Below, piece by piece: positions 36,095 through 44,447 of a stretch of DNA of 64,000 nucleotides. The stretch comes from CAYPPG01 sp964412555 (GTDB lineage Bacteria; Hinthialibacterota; Hinthialibacteria; Hinthialibacterales; Hinthialibacteraceae). Location: NCBI GenBank assembly GCA_964412555.1, contig CAYPPG010000008.1, positions 1 through 64,000 on the forward strand, given 5' to 3'. Position 1 is the first letter of the stretch; every line of letters begins with the position of its first letter. Made by a program: the position numbers and the translations under genes. A model generated the notes under the pieces. It ran no database searches and was not told the origin of the DNA. It was given only the letters and a program-made list of their open reading frames with translations.

Positions 36095-36940
36095 TCAACC
36101 TAATTCAAAAGTCGTAACACCATAAATCTTTCCGATATCGATTTCCGGTTCATATTGGGTGTACATACGGACGGTTTCAAAGACTTTGTTCATACCGTAT
36201 TTTTCTGCAAGAGAGACGGCGGATTGGTTGATTTCAGGGACATCGAGATAGACGGGATCTCCTTTCCCGAGGCGGGCAAGAGATAAATAAATTTCTTCGG
36301 CAATTTGTTCGTTGTCGGCAAAAAGCGGGCCGATTTTGTAGCCGTTGCGACAGGCGCGGATCGTTCCGAAGCCCTGCAACATGCCGTTTTTCTTCTTGGC
36401 GACGGAAATGGCGTTTTTCATGTTGATCCAACACCGCAAAAAAGATGCGCGGGGAATAGGGAAGCATTGGTGGTCATATTCGAGCACTTGTTCGAAAGGC
36501 ACTTCCGCAAGGGGTACAATATCTTCGTACTTTTGCCCCTCTCCTTTTCCTTCGAAGCGAATGTTGTGATACGCGAGTTTGAAGCCGGATTTTTCATAGT
36601 TGTTTTGCTGGGCGAGAACACCGTCCAAGCCGATATTTTGGGAATCGAGATGATCGAGTGCGGCATTCCAGATGCGCAGGCCGTAGCCTTTTCCGCGATG
36701 TTCGGGTTTGACGATGTAGAAGCCGATGAAACCGAATTGCTCGTTATAGGCGACGGCGGAAATGCAGCTGATGGCTTCTCCTTCCAGTTCTCCGATGAAA
36801 AAACCTTGCGGATCGACTGTGTAAAAGCAGCCGGCATCGTAGAGTCCCGGATTCCAGCCTTCTTCGGCAGCCCAGGCTACGGCAAGGTCCACATCTTCTC
36901 GATTCATCCTCCGTATTGTATAAAAATTGTTGTGTTGCAT
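36095..36940 (-). CDS. GNAT acetyltransferase with C-terminal YitH-like domain
   Basis: 281 residues. The N-terminal GNAT domain (about 1-130) starts YTIRRMNREDVDLAVAWAAE and has the acetyl-CoA loop VKPEHRGKGYGLRIWNAALD. A second, degenerate acetyltransferase-like domain (about 155-275, Acetyltransf_18/YitH type) contains FLRCWINMKNAISVAKKKNG and NKVFETVRMYTQYE. This two-domain arrangement is widespread; its substrates, likely small molecules, are not established. AAAGGAAAAA precedes the ATG. It is monocistronic and convergent with the dolichol-kinase-like gene. Confidence 0.9.
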   Translation of the reverse strand: MQHNNFYTIRRMNREDVDLAVAWAAEEGWNPGLYDAGCFYTVDPQGFFIGELEGEAISCISAVAYNEQFGFIGFYIVKPEHRGKGYGLRIWNAALDHLDSQNIGLDGVLAQQNNYEKSGFKLAYHNIRFEGKGEGQKYEDIVPLAEVPFEQVLEYDHQCFPIPRASFLRCWINMKNAISVAKKKNGMLQGFGTIRACRNGYKIGPLFADNEQIAEEIYLSLARLGKGDPVYLDVPEINQSAVSLAEKYGMNKVFETVRMYTQYEPEIDIGKIYGVTTFELG

Positions 36941-37196
36941 ATTTTTCCTTTCGAGTGACCATTCTAACGAAACATAAATAAAATATCATTATGATGTGTA
37001 TTGAAACAAGGTATAGGAAGAACAATTTGATTGTTAGAGTCACGAAATGAGTATGAATCATTACTGTTTTTAAAGAACTAGAGGCAGAAAGGGAAATGTA
37101 GAATCCGGAATGGAAATTCTTTTTTTGCAAAGTAAAATTTCTTTTGTCTTGACTTTCAGAACTCTTGGAATTCTTTGTTGAGATGGAAAAGGAGGA

Positions 37197-38114
37197 ATGA
37201 TGGGATATCAATTGGAAATACATGAAAGTGCTGCGGAGGGAATCCGGCGGATTGTGTGGGAGGAAATCGATTACGCGATTGCGAATTTGCAACATCCGAC
37301 GGATCGGGATAAAGCAATTCACGAGACGAGAAAATGTTTCAAAAAGATTCGAGCCGTGATCCGGCTCGTGCGTGATGAACTCGGAAAACGAATCTATAAG
37401 GCTGAAAATTATTTCTATCGTGATTTAGGGCGAACATTATCTCCGATGCGGGATAGTGCTGTGTTGATCGAATCGTTGGAAAAATTAAAAAAACATTTCG
37501 GGGAGCGTTTCCCTGCTGATTTTTTTAATCATGCAAAAGATCAATTAACGGCAATGCATCATGAACGTACGCAACAGGAATTGGAAGGAACTCATTTGTT
37601 TGAAAAGGTCATTGTCGAGTTGGAGAAAGGACGTGCGCGAATCACGGAGTGGCCGATTCGGCACAAAGGATTTTCTCCTTTTTGCGGTGGGCTTCATCGC
37701 ATTTATCAACGGGGAAAGAAGAGGATGCGGGATGCAGACAAAGAGACCACAGATGAAACTCTGCATGAATGGCGAAAACGTGTAAAGGATATGTGGTATG
37801 CGGTCTGTCTTTTTCAGCCTTCCTGGAATGAAATTCTGAAACCGTATGCGGAGAAACTTCATGACTTGTCCGACTTGTTGGGAGACGATCACGATTTGGG
37901 AAGACTAAAGGTATTCTTGTCTGAGCATCCGGATGTTTGTATGAATGACGATGCTAAGGAGTTATTGGTCGCGTTGATCAAGCAGGATCGAACAATCATT
38001 CAATCCTCCATTTGGCCATTGGGGGGACGGATTTTTACGGAAAAACCGGAAGCGTTTCTAATCCGGATAAGAGGATATTGGGAGATTTGGAAGAAATCGA
38101 ATCCAAAGCATTAA
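37197..38114 (+). CDS. CHAD domain protein
   Basis: 305 residues. Two helical repeats each begin with a His-rich conserved motif: AIHETRKCFKKIRAVIRLVR near residue 40 and ETLHEWRKRVKDMWYAVCLF near residue 188. LHDLSDLLGDDHDLGRLKVF and MRDSAVLIESL are also typical. CHAD domains form helical bundles with a basic groove that binds inorganic polyphosphate (established for the family). No triphosphate-tunnel enzyme, Ppk or Ppx gene lies nearby. A good site (AAAGGAGGA) precedes the ATG, and a TTGACT element about 45 bases upstream may belong to its promoter. Confidence 0.92.
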   Translation: MMGYQLEIHESAAEGIRRIVWEEIDYAIANLQHPTDRDKAIHETRKCFKKIRAVIRLVRDELGKRIYKAENYFYRDLGRTLSPMRDSAVLIESLEKLKKHFGERFPADFFNHAKDQLTAMHHERTQQELEGTHLFEKVIVELEKGRARITEWPIRHKGFSPFCGGLHRIYQRGKKRMRDADKETTDETLHEWRKRVKDMWYAVCLFQPSWNEILKPYAEKLHDLSDLLGDDHDLGRLKVFLSEHPDVCMNDDAKELLVALIKQDRTIIQSSIWPLGGRIFTEKPEAFLIRIRGYWEIWKKSNPKH

Positions 38115-38158
38115 TAATAATAGAATTCCGGAGAATTCTCGCATCTATGAAATAGAAA

Positions 38159-38182
38159 GCGGCGAAGCAATTGCTCCGCCGC
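38159..38182. terminator. probable bidirectional terminator
   Basis: GCGGCG, AAGC, AATT, GCTC and CGCCGC make a 6-bp GC stem extended by AGC/GCT pairs around a central AATT. It lies between the convergent CHAD and thiol peroxidase genes, with T-rich DNA on both sides (GATTTTTG downstream on plus, a T-rich stretch on minus). The position and symmetry suit termination of both transcripts. Confidence 0.65.
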
Positions 38183-38216
38183 GCTTGTGATTTTTGTTGA
38201 TGAGTCAAAATCGAAA

Positions 38217-38726
38217 TTATGCGCCAGCTTGTTTCGCTGCGGCAAGGGCTTTTTCGTAATCAGGATGTTCGGTGACTTCCTTAACGATTTCCTTATGCGT
38301 GATCTTACCTTCCTTATCCACAACAAAAACGGCGCGAGTGGCTAAGGCTAGTTCTTTGATCAATAATCCAAACGCATTGGCAAAAGAGCGCTCTTTATAG
38401 TCCGATAAAGTCATGACGTTTTCGATATTGAAAGAACTACAGAATCGTTTTTGCGCGAAGGGCAAATCCATGCTGATGGTTAGTATTTTGGCGTTTAATT
38501 TCGAGGCTTCTTCATTAAATCGTTTCGTTTGCATTTCACAAAGTGGGGTATCCAGCGAAGGGACGGATGAAATGATGACAACCTGGCCTTGAAAATCAGA
38601 CAGTTTCACCGGTTGAAGATCGTTATTGACGACGGTGAAGTCGGGGGCTTTCTCACCGACACTGATATCCGGCCCAATCAAGGTCATTGGATTTCCTTTG
38701 AATGTGATGATTCCGGTTTTTTCCAT
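38217..38726 (-). CDS. tpx: thiol peroxidase, atypical 2-Cys peroxiredoxin
   Basis: 169 residues, the normal Tpx length. The peroxidatic Cys is in SVPSLDTPLCEMQTKRF and the resolving Cys in QKRFCSSFNIENVMTLSDY. The N-terminal TFKGNPMTLIG and APDFTVVNNDLQPVKL are family hallmarks. It reduces hydrogen peroxide and alkyl hydroperoxides using thioredoxin. The start is set by GAGGAG upstream of MEKTGIITF; an open stretch of 68 codons above it is non-coding. It lies 145 bases downstream of the cyclophilin gene on the same strand. Confidence 0.96.
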   Translation of the reverse strand: MEKTGIITFKGNPMTLIGPDISVGEKAPDFTVVNNDLQPVKLSDFQGQVVIISSVPSLDTPLCEMQTKRFNEEASKLNAKILTISMDLPFAQKRFCSSFNIENVMTLSDYKERSFANAFGLLIKELALATRAVFVVDKEGKITHKEIVKEVTEHPDYEKALAAAKQAGA

Positions 38727-38871
38727 TTTTTTCTCCTCTGCGTTTCCGTCTATTTGAATGGTTTGCGGAAGAAGGAAAGCGAAATTCTCTCGTGCTTCGT
38801 GTTTCCTTCTTGCATTTTTTGTTTTAATGGTATCACCGAACTCAAAAAGAGGAATGGTGGATGGATGTGTA

Positions 38872-39744
38872 TTAGAGTGTAGGAGGGCGAAGGTCAGGAA
38901 ATTTTTTGTCGAGAATTTTATTCCATTCAAGGAGTTTGGATTGATACTTATTCATGAGATTGGTTGTGTCTCCTTGAATTGTGATGGATTGAATGAGATC
39001 GCCTTGTTCTATCTGATCAACAATTTCTTGATCCAAGGAAGTGGCGACTTCCCCAAAAATTGTATGTTTTCGATCGAGCCAAGGGGTGGCTTTGTGGGTA
39101 ATGAAGAATTGACTGCCGTTGGTATTCGGACCTCGGTTGGCCATCGAAAGAATTCCCGGTTTGTGATGTTTCAGCCCACTCAATATTTCATCTTTGAAGG
39201 TATAGCCTGGACCGCCGGTTCCGGTACCGAGGGGGCAACCGGTTTGGATCATAAAATTCGGTATGACACGGTGAAATTTCAGCTGGTCATAGAATCCACG
39301 ATTCACCAGATTCACAAAATTGGCCACGGTTAAGGGAACACGATCGTCAAATAATTTCAATCGGATTGTGCCTTTATCGGTTTCAAGGTGAGAAAGGAGT
39401 CCGGAGAGTTCCTGAGGTTCTGAATTTTCTGCTTTCTTTTCGGAAATTTCATCGAAAACGATTCTTTGGAATTCCGGTTCCTCTCTTAATTGTTCGAATT
39501 CACTGTCTTCTTTCGCCCAATCTCGGCATTCGAAACTTAAGGTGCAAGCGCGGCCTAGATATAGTAGCGCATTCTCGCTATCGCCTATCGCGGAATAGCA
39601 GCACGCAAGGTTATAAAGAGTGTCATAGGAATCAGGTTCTTCTGTCAACGCATCGCGAAAGTAATTGAGAGCTCGTTTGTAATCGCCTTTTTGACTAAAG
39701 GCAACACCTTGTTCGAAGAGAAATTGAGCACGAGGTTTCGGCAT
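38872..39744 (-). CDS. TPR-cyclophilin peptidyl-prolyl isomerase
   Basis: 290 residues. Two to three tetratricopeptide units at about 1-75 (GDYKRALNYFRDALTEEPDS) precede a cyclophilin domain (about 115-275) with FHRVIPNFMIQTGCPLGTG, the active-site FHRVI and FMIQ-G, and GSQFFITHKATPWLDRKHT. It isomerises proline bonds. No signal peptide is present, so it is cytoplasmic. The TPR front end suggests binding of a partner protein. This fusion is uncommon among short bacterial cyclophilins. AAGGAAG lies 6 bases before the ATG. Upstream on the same strand is a 93-residue conserved protein. Confidence 0.93.
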   Translation of the reverse strand: MPKPRAQFLFEQGVAFSQKGDYKRALNYFRDALTEEPDSYDTLYNLACCYSAIGDSENALLYLGRACTLSFECRDWAKEDSEFEQLREEPEFQRIVFDEISEKKAENSEPQELSGLLSHLETDKGTIRLKLFDDRVPLTVANFVNLVNRGFYDQLKFHRVIPNFMIQTGCPLGTGTGGPGYTFKDEILSGLKHHKPGILSMANRGPNTNGSQFFITHKATPWLDRKHTIFGEVATSLDQEIVDQIEQGDLIQSITIQGDTTNLMNKYQSKLLEWNKILDKKFPDLRPPTL

Positions 39745-39846
39745 GTTTTCTTCCTTGCTCCATGTAAAATGAGTGTGACTTATTATACAATTTTTTGAAA
39801 GATATGGAGAATGATTTGGGAATTTTTTCGATCTTGAGTGTTTTTT

Positions 39847-40128
39847 TTATTCGCTCACAAAGGTTCCGTCGGGTTTTATGATGAAAGAGTCGCAGAGGGG
39901 GAAAAAGGCGCGCCAGCCGCCATCGTCTATGGCGCCCAGGATTCTTACATTGCCTTCCGGTTCATTATCCCAAAGAAACTCGATTTCGAGTTGGTATTCA
40001 ATTCCGGTGTCGGATAGAATCTGCGTATGTTCGGTTTGTCCGACCAAATCGGCTAGGTATGAGTAGGGCCATTGTTTGTAAAAATTGAGTTCTTTCCGAA
40101 GGATTTTTTTGGCTTCTTCTTTGTCCAT
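39847..40128 (-). CDS. small conserved protein of unknown function
   Basis: 93 residues: helical N-terminus (KEEAKKILRKELNFYKQWPY) followed by a beta-rich half with YQLEIEFLWDNEPEGNVRIL and DDGGWRAFFPLCDSFIIKPD. The W-R-A-F-x-P-L-x-D-x-F-I-x-x-P-D-G ending is a pattern I associate with a small uncharacterised family in diverse uncultured bacteria. It has no signal peptide and no membrane segment, and no ribosome site is obvious. It ends 102 bases upstream of the cyclophilin start. Confidence 0.75.
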   Translation of the reverse strand: MDKEEAKKILRKELNFYKQWPYSYLADLVGQTEHTQILSDTGIEYQLEIEFLWDNEPEGNVRILGAIDDGGWRAFFPLCDSFIIKPDGTFVSE

Positions 40129-40472
40129 TTTTTATAGAAACTGTGTCACCGATTGGACCGAGTGCAAAATGAAAATGCCCGCCTTGAAGGATACGGTTAG
40201 GGATGCCCATGCTTTGTTAGAATGAAAACAATGTATGCATATGATATGTGTATAGTATGATTTGATTGAGGAAAGAGGCAATCCTTGTTCAAAGGGATAC
40301 GGCGGCCATTTTGAAAAAAAAGGATTATTCCGGAGTAATGAAAAGGAAAAGAAAGGATATGAAGAATGGATGGTGAAGAAGGAGTTTTGCTTCGATCGGT
40401 CGAATTGCTGTATAATATCTTCATACACGATTGAATGAAAAATCCTGTCCGGATTCTGTGAAAAGGTGAAAT
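40129..40472. other. 344-base gap, leader of the sensor kinase
   Basis: It holds the promoter of the sensor kinase gene (next entry) and AT- and purine-rich DNA. A short open stretch near 40150-40230 on the plus strand ends with LKDTVRDAHALLE and could be a gene tail, but has no start or recognised family. Nothing else is seen. Confidence 0.4.
40387..40416 (+). promoter_or_regulatory. sigma-70 type promoter for the sensor kinase operon
   Basis: TTGCTT (-35) and a perfect TATAAT (-10) are separated by 18 bases. Transcription would begin about 50 bases before the sensor kinase ATG. The spacer contains TCGATCGGTCGA, an imperfect palindrome that could be an operator. Confidence 0.65.
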
Positions 40473-42686
40473 ATGGTGGAAACAAGCAAAGACCGGGAGA
40501 TCGAAAATGTTGTAGAATTGATTGCGAAAAAAGGTAGTGAGGAAAGTATTTCCTCTATTCTTACGGAATTACTTTCCTTATTGCCTTTTGGTGTCGTTTT
40601 ATTGGATGGGCAATACCGTATTCGATATTTTAATTCAGTGATCAACAAACTCGTCGGTGATTCTTTTTTGCAGGTCATGCAACCTATCCACGATTTGTGT
40701 TTGACGAAATCGGAATCCGATCGTTTACAGGAAGTTGTGAAGGCTGGTTCCACACAATTCTACGAATTTTCTTTCCGGGGAAAACTGTCATCTCATATCC
40801 CCGTAAAATTGCAAGCCGTGCCGATCCATTCTTATACGGTTCTTTTTATTGAGGATTTAAGTGAAATTCGGACAATGGAAGATGAGTTGAGAAATTTTGA
40901 AATCGCCATTGAATCGGCCGATGATGCGATATTGTTATTTGATGAAAGTGGGTTGATTTTTTATGCCAATTCGGCTTTTGAGCGGCAAGTGGGAATTGCG
41001 TTGGAAGACGTGTTGGGAAGAAATCTTCAAGATTTTTGGAGTGACCATGTTCCCTCCGTAGTGTATACGGATTTGTGGGGGCATGTTCGGGGAGGAAAAA
41101 CATGGGCGGGAGAACTCATTTGTATCTGGCGGGATCAGTTGAGTTTCGATGTCGAAGTCCATGTTACACCGATCCACAACAATGAAAAAGAAATCGTCGG
41201 TTATATTTGTATTCAGCGAGACATTTCGCACCGGAAAGAGCTGGAACAACAGCTGGCAGGCTATTCGGATAATCTGGAACGCCGGGTGGAAGAGCGCACG
41301 ATTACGCTGAGTAAACTGCAAGTCATTTCTCATTTGTTTCACACGACAAACACGATGGATAAACTGCTGCGCTTGATTTTGATTGCCTCGACGGCTGGAG
41401 AGGCTTTTCGTTTCAATCGAGCGTATTTGCTGCTTGTTGACGAGGAGGAAAGGGAGTTGCGCGGTAGTCTCGCAGTAGGACCTTCCGATCCTGCGGAAGC
41501 GGGACATATCTGGGATTCAGTAGAACGTCTTCCTCGGAAAAAGGATTTGTTGGAGACATTGAAGATTCTCTTGGAAAATCCCATGACGGAGGACCAACAT
41601 GTCAATTGGATTGCGCAGCAAATGAGCACTTCGATGGAGAATAGCCACTCGATATTAGTGCAAACGATTCGGAAACGAAAGAGTATCATTGTGCACAAAG
41701 GAGAAGCGGATGTCGATTTTGATCCATCGATACTTCAATTGTTGGAATGTACGGATTTTGCAGTGATTCCATTGTTGGTGCTTGATAAACCGCTTGGTGT
41801 CTTGGTGGTAGATAATGCCATTACCCGGCATGAAATCACGGAAGACAATGTACGCATGTTGGAAATTTTAGCGACTCAGGGAGCGCTGGCCATCGCTCAT
41901 GCTCGAGCGTTGGAAATGTTGGCACAAAAAGTGAAGGAGACGGAGCGAGCCTATTCGGAACTTCGCCACAGCCAGGAACAATTAGTGGAGGCGGGAAAAT
42001 TTGCCGCCTTGGGACAGATGGCTGCGACCGTCGCTCACGAAATTCGGACTCCTTTAGTGGCCATTGGTGGATTCGCCAATATGCTTTTGAAAAAACAAAA
42101 TCCGGAAGGAAAGGATTATCACTATCTCAATATCATTCGTGAAGAAGCATTGCGGTTGGAAGATGTTCTGAATCGGCTCCTATTCTACGCCCGGCCTTCC
42201 GTTCCCTTTATGGAGTTGGATGATTTTAACAAATATATTGAAAGTATTTTATCGTTTATGAATGCAGAAATTACCTTTCATGAGATTCAGGTGCACTGCG
42301 ATTTCGAGCCTCATCTGGAGAAATTTTATTTCGACCGGAATTTGATTCGCCAAGTTGTTGTCAATCTGGTTCAGAATGCTATTCAGGCTATGAAAAATGG
42401 TGGTATACTTTCAATAAGTACAAGATTGAGCGAAAATTGGGTAGAATTAACGATTCAAGATACAGGGGAAGGAATTGCCAAAGAGCAGCTGGATCGTATA
42501 TTTGAGCCGTTCTATTCAACGAAACATACAGGTACGGGATTGGGATTGCATGTATCTCAGCGAATCATTTATAGCCACGGGGGAAATATCGATATCAAGA
42601 GCGAGTTAGATAAGGGAACGGAAGTGTCTGTTCGTCTTCCTTACCGTAAGGAGTTACCCGATGAAAAAAATACTGGTCATCGATGA
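40473..42686 (+). CDS. PAS-PAS-GAF sensor histidine kinase, soluble
   Basis: 737 residues without a signal peptide or membrane helix, so an intracellular sensor. Order: PAS-like domain (about 25-130), second PAS (about 135-255, ADDAILLFDESGLIFYANSA), short coiled coil, GAF (about 285-465), HisKA with the phospho-acceptor His522 in ATVAHEIRTPLVAIGGFANM, and HATPase_c with N-box NLVQNAIQAMKNGG, DTGEGIAKEQ and TGTGLGLHVSQRII. It should autophosphorylate and pass the phosphate to the response regulator, whose start overlaps this gene's end by 26 bases. AGGTGA lies 5 bases before the ATG. The sensed signal is not readable. Confidence 0.95.
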   Translation: MVETSKDREIENVVELIAKKGSEESISSILTELLSLLPFGVVLLDGQYRIRYFNSVINKLVGDSFLQVMQPIHDLCLTKSESDRLQEVVKAGSTQFYEFSFRGKLSSHIPVKLQAVPIHSYTVLFIEDLSEIRTMEDELRNFEIAIESADDAILLFDESGLIFYANSAFERQVGIALEDVLGRNLQDFWSDHVPSVVYTDLWGHVRGGKTWAGELICIWRDQLSFDVEVHVTPIHNNEKEIVGYICIQRDISHRKELEQQLAGYSDNLERRVEERTITLSKLQVISHLFHTTNTMDKLLRLILIASTAGEAFRFNRAYLLLVDEEERELRGSLAVGPSDPAEAGHIWDSVERLPRKKDLLETLKILLENPMTEDQHVNWIAQQMSTSMENSHSILVQTIRKRKSIIVHKGEADVDFDPSILQLLECTDFAVIPLLVLDKPLGVLVVDNAITRHEITEDNVRMLEILATQGALAIAHARALEMLAQKVKETERAYSELRHSQEQLVEAGKFAALGQMAATVAHEIRTPLVAIGGFANMLLKKQNPEGKDYHYLNIIREEALRLEDVLNRLLFYARPSVPFMELDDFNKYIESILSFMNAEITFHEIQVHCDFEPHLEKFYFDRNLIRQVVVNLVQNAIQAMKNGGILSISTRLSENWVELTIQDTGEGIAKEQLDRIFEPFYSTKHTGTGLGLHVSQRIIYSHGGNIDIKSELDKGTEVSVRLPYRKELPDEKNTGHR

Positions 42687-43029
42687 TGAAATTCATCTGC
42701 GGGAATTGTACCGGGCGGAATTAACCGAAGAGGGGTACCAAGTCATACTCGCAAAAGACGGGTTCGAAGGGATACGATTTTGTGAAGAGCAAAATCCGGA
42801 TTTGATTGTTGTCGATATTCGAATGCCGGGAATGGATGGATTGGAAACCATCGCAAGAATATTGAATATTGAACGGGGCCGGCCCATTATTATTCATTCG
42901 GCATATCCCAATTATCAAGATAATTTTATGAGTTGGAATGCGGATGCTTTTATTGTGAAATCCGGTGATTTAAGCGAGTTGAAAAGAAAAATCGGAGAAC
43001 TACTGGTGAATGTGGAATCAGAGAGTTGA
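42661..43029 (+). CDS. single-domain response regulator
   Basis: 122 residues, a receiver domain only. The acidic pocket is in ILVIDDEIHL, the phospho-acceptor is Asp52 in LIVVDIRMPGMDG, the switch Ser is in IIIHSAYPN and the conserved Lys in AFIVKSGDL. With no DNA-binding or enzymatic output domain it must act by protein contact or as a phosphorelay intermediate, as CheY- or Spo0F-like proteins do. It overlaps the kinase gene, which argues for a cognate pair. The GlgC and CgeB-like genes follow downstream, but any regulatory link to them is speculation. Confidence 0.95.
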   Translation: MKKILVIDDEIHLRELYRAELTEEGYQVILAKDGFEGIRFCEEQNPDLIVVDIRMPGMDGLETIARILNIERGRPIIIHSAYPNYQDNFMSWNADAFIVKSGDLSELKRKIGELLVNVESES

Positions 43030-43062
43030 AAGCCACGTGAAGCGCGTGGGAAATGTGGCTTT
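43029..43062. repeat. nested inverted repeat, triplet-loop hairpin family
   Basis: Outer arms AAAGCCAC and GTGGCTTT pair perfectly. Inside, CCACGTG, AAG and CGCGTGG form a 7-bp stem (one T-G pair) with a three-base loop. It starts at the last base of the response-regulator stop codon. No T-run of terminator quality follows, though TTACCTTTCC is pyrimidine-rich. Confidence 0.65.
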
Positions 43063-43199
43063 ACCTTTCCTTGTGATTAGAATTCTATATTATTCTAACA
43101 AGATGAAAAAAGAATGGAGTGGGATATTGTTGGTTTGGGTGTACGGTTTTTTGTTATGAGATTTTTTCATCGAAATTTCGGGGAAAGGTTTGATTTTTC

Positions 43200-44435
43200 A
43201 TGATTCGAACACCACCACCCAATTTGCGGGATACATTGACATTGATATTGGCCGGCGGACAAGGGGAGCGTCTTTTTCCACTGACGAAAGATCGTTCAAA
43301 ACCCGCTGTTCCCTTTGGGGGAAACTTCCGAATCATCGATTTTACCCTGTCCAATTGTATAAACTCAGGATTGCGTCAAATTTACGTTTTGACCCAATAT
43401 AAATCGCAATCCTTGGACCGGCATATTCGAAACGGCTGGAGTTTTTTAAGCCGTGAATTGAAGGAATTTATCGAAACGGTTCCTCCCCAACGGCGAACCA
43501 TTTCGCGGTGGTATGAGGGAACGGCGGATGCGATTTTTCAAAATATCTATCTGTTGGAACAATGTAAACCTCAACGAGTATTGATTTTATCCGGGGATCA
43601 TATTTATCGTATGGATTATTGCGATTTGATTTCTTATCATGAAGAAACAAAAGCCGATGTCACGATCGCGTGTTTCGAATTCGACCGTGATAAGGCGACT
43701 CCTTTCGGAGTGATTACAGTCGATGACGAGAACCGCATAATTGATTTTGTGGAAAAACCGATGAATCCCCCGGAAATACCAGGAAAACCGGGACGTTCGC
43801 TGGTGAATATGGGTATTTATATTTTTAATACAAGGACTTTGGTTCGTTCCGTTATCGAGGACGCGAAACGAAGTGAATCGGTTCATGATCTTGGGAAAAA
43901 TATTTGTCCTTCCTTGGTCAAACAGCGTAGAATCTCCATTTATGCCTATAATTTATCCAATCGTATTCCGAATGCTTATTGGCGTGATGTCGGGGGACTG
44001 GATAGTTATTATGATGCCACAATGGATTTGATCGATCCGAGTCTTCCGATCGAACTGTACTCAAAAGAATGGCCGATCCGTACGGATGCGCTTCAGTTGT
44101 TGCCGTCCAGCATCAATTTCCAAGATGCAAATCCTGGGATTCTTCGACGATCCTATGTGGCGGCCGGCTGCAATATTGAAGGAAGTTTGAGCCGTTGTGT
44201 TCTATCACCGGAAGTGCATATTGGGCGAAACAGTAAATTGGATGGTTGTATCGTATTCAATAAGACCGACATTGGCGAGTGCTGCAAGATTCGGAATGCG
44301 ATCATCGATAAAGAGGTCGAAATTCCGGATGGGTGTGAGATCGGATTTGATGCGGATAAGGACCGGAAGCAGTTTTTGGTGACGGAAAAGGGGATCGTAG
44401 TGATTCCAAAAGGATTGAAAGTGGAACGCATGTAG
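43200..44435 (+). CDS. glgC: glucose-1-phosphate adenylyltransferase (ADP-glucose pyrophosphorylase)
   Basis: 411 residues. It makes ADP-glucose from ATP and glucose-1-phosphate for glycogen synthesis. The nucleotidyltransferase signature is LILAGGQGERLFPLTKDRSK, with SKPAVPFGGNFRIIDF, WYEGTADAIFQNIYLLEQ and LSGDHIYRMDY. The C-terminal left-handed beta-helix contains CNIEGSLSRCVLSPEVHIG and ends VIPKGLKV. The allosteric Arg/Lys residues at both ends are plausible. GGAAAGG lies about 12 bases upstream of the ATG. The next gene begins 12 bases after its stop, so the pair is probably co-transcribed. No glycogen synthase or branching enzyme is in view. Confidence 0.95.
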   Translation: MIRTPPPNLRDTLTLILAGGQGERLFPLTKDRSKPAVPFGGNFRIIDFTLSNCINSGLRQIYVLTQYKSQSLDRHIRNGWSFLSRELKEFIETVPPQRRTISRWYEGTADAIFQNIYLLEQCKPQRVLILSGDHIYRMDYCDLISYHEETKADVTIACFEFDRDKATPFGVITVDDENRIIDFVEKPMNPPEIPGKPGRSLVNMGIYIFNTRTLVRSVIEDAKRSESVHDLGKNICPSLVKQRRISIYAYNLSNRIPNAYWRDVGGLDSYYDATMDLIDPSLPIELYSKEWPIRTDALQLLPSSINFQDANPGILRRSYVAAGCNIEGSLSRCVLSPEVHIGRNSKLDGCIVFNKTDIGECCKIRNAIIDKEVEIPDGCEIGFDADKDRKQFLVTEKGIVVIPKGLKVERM

Positions 44436-44447
44436 AGAAGGGCGCGC

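Noticed and set aside
36305..36958. Plus-strand open frame of 217 codons opposite the GNAT gene
   Set aside because: Antisense to a well-conserved two-domain acetyltransferase; the translation has no recognisable motifs and no ribosome site.
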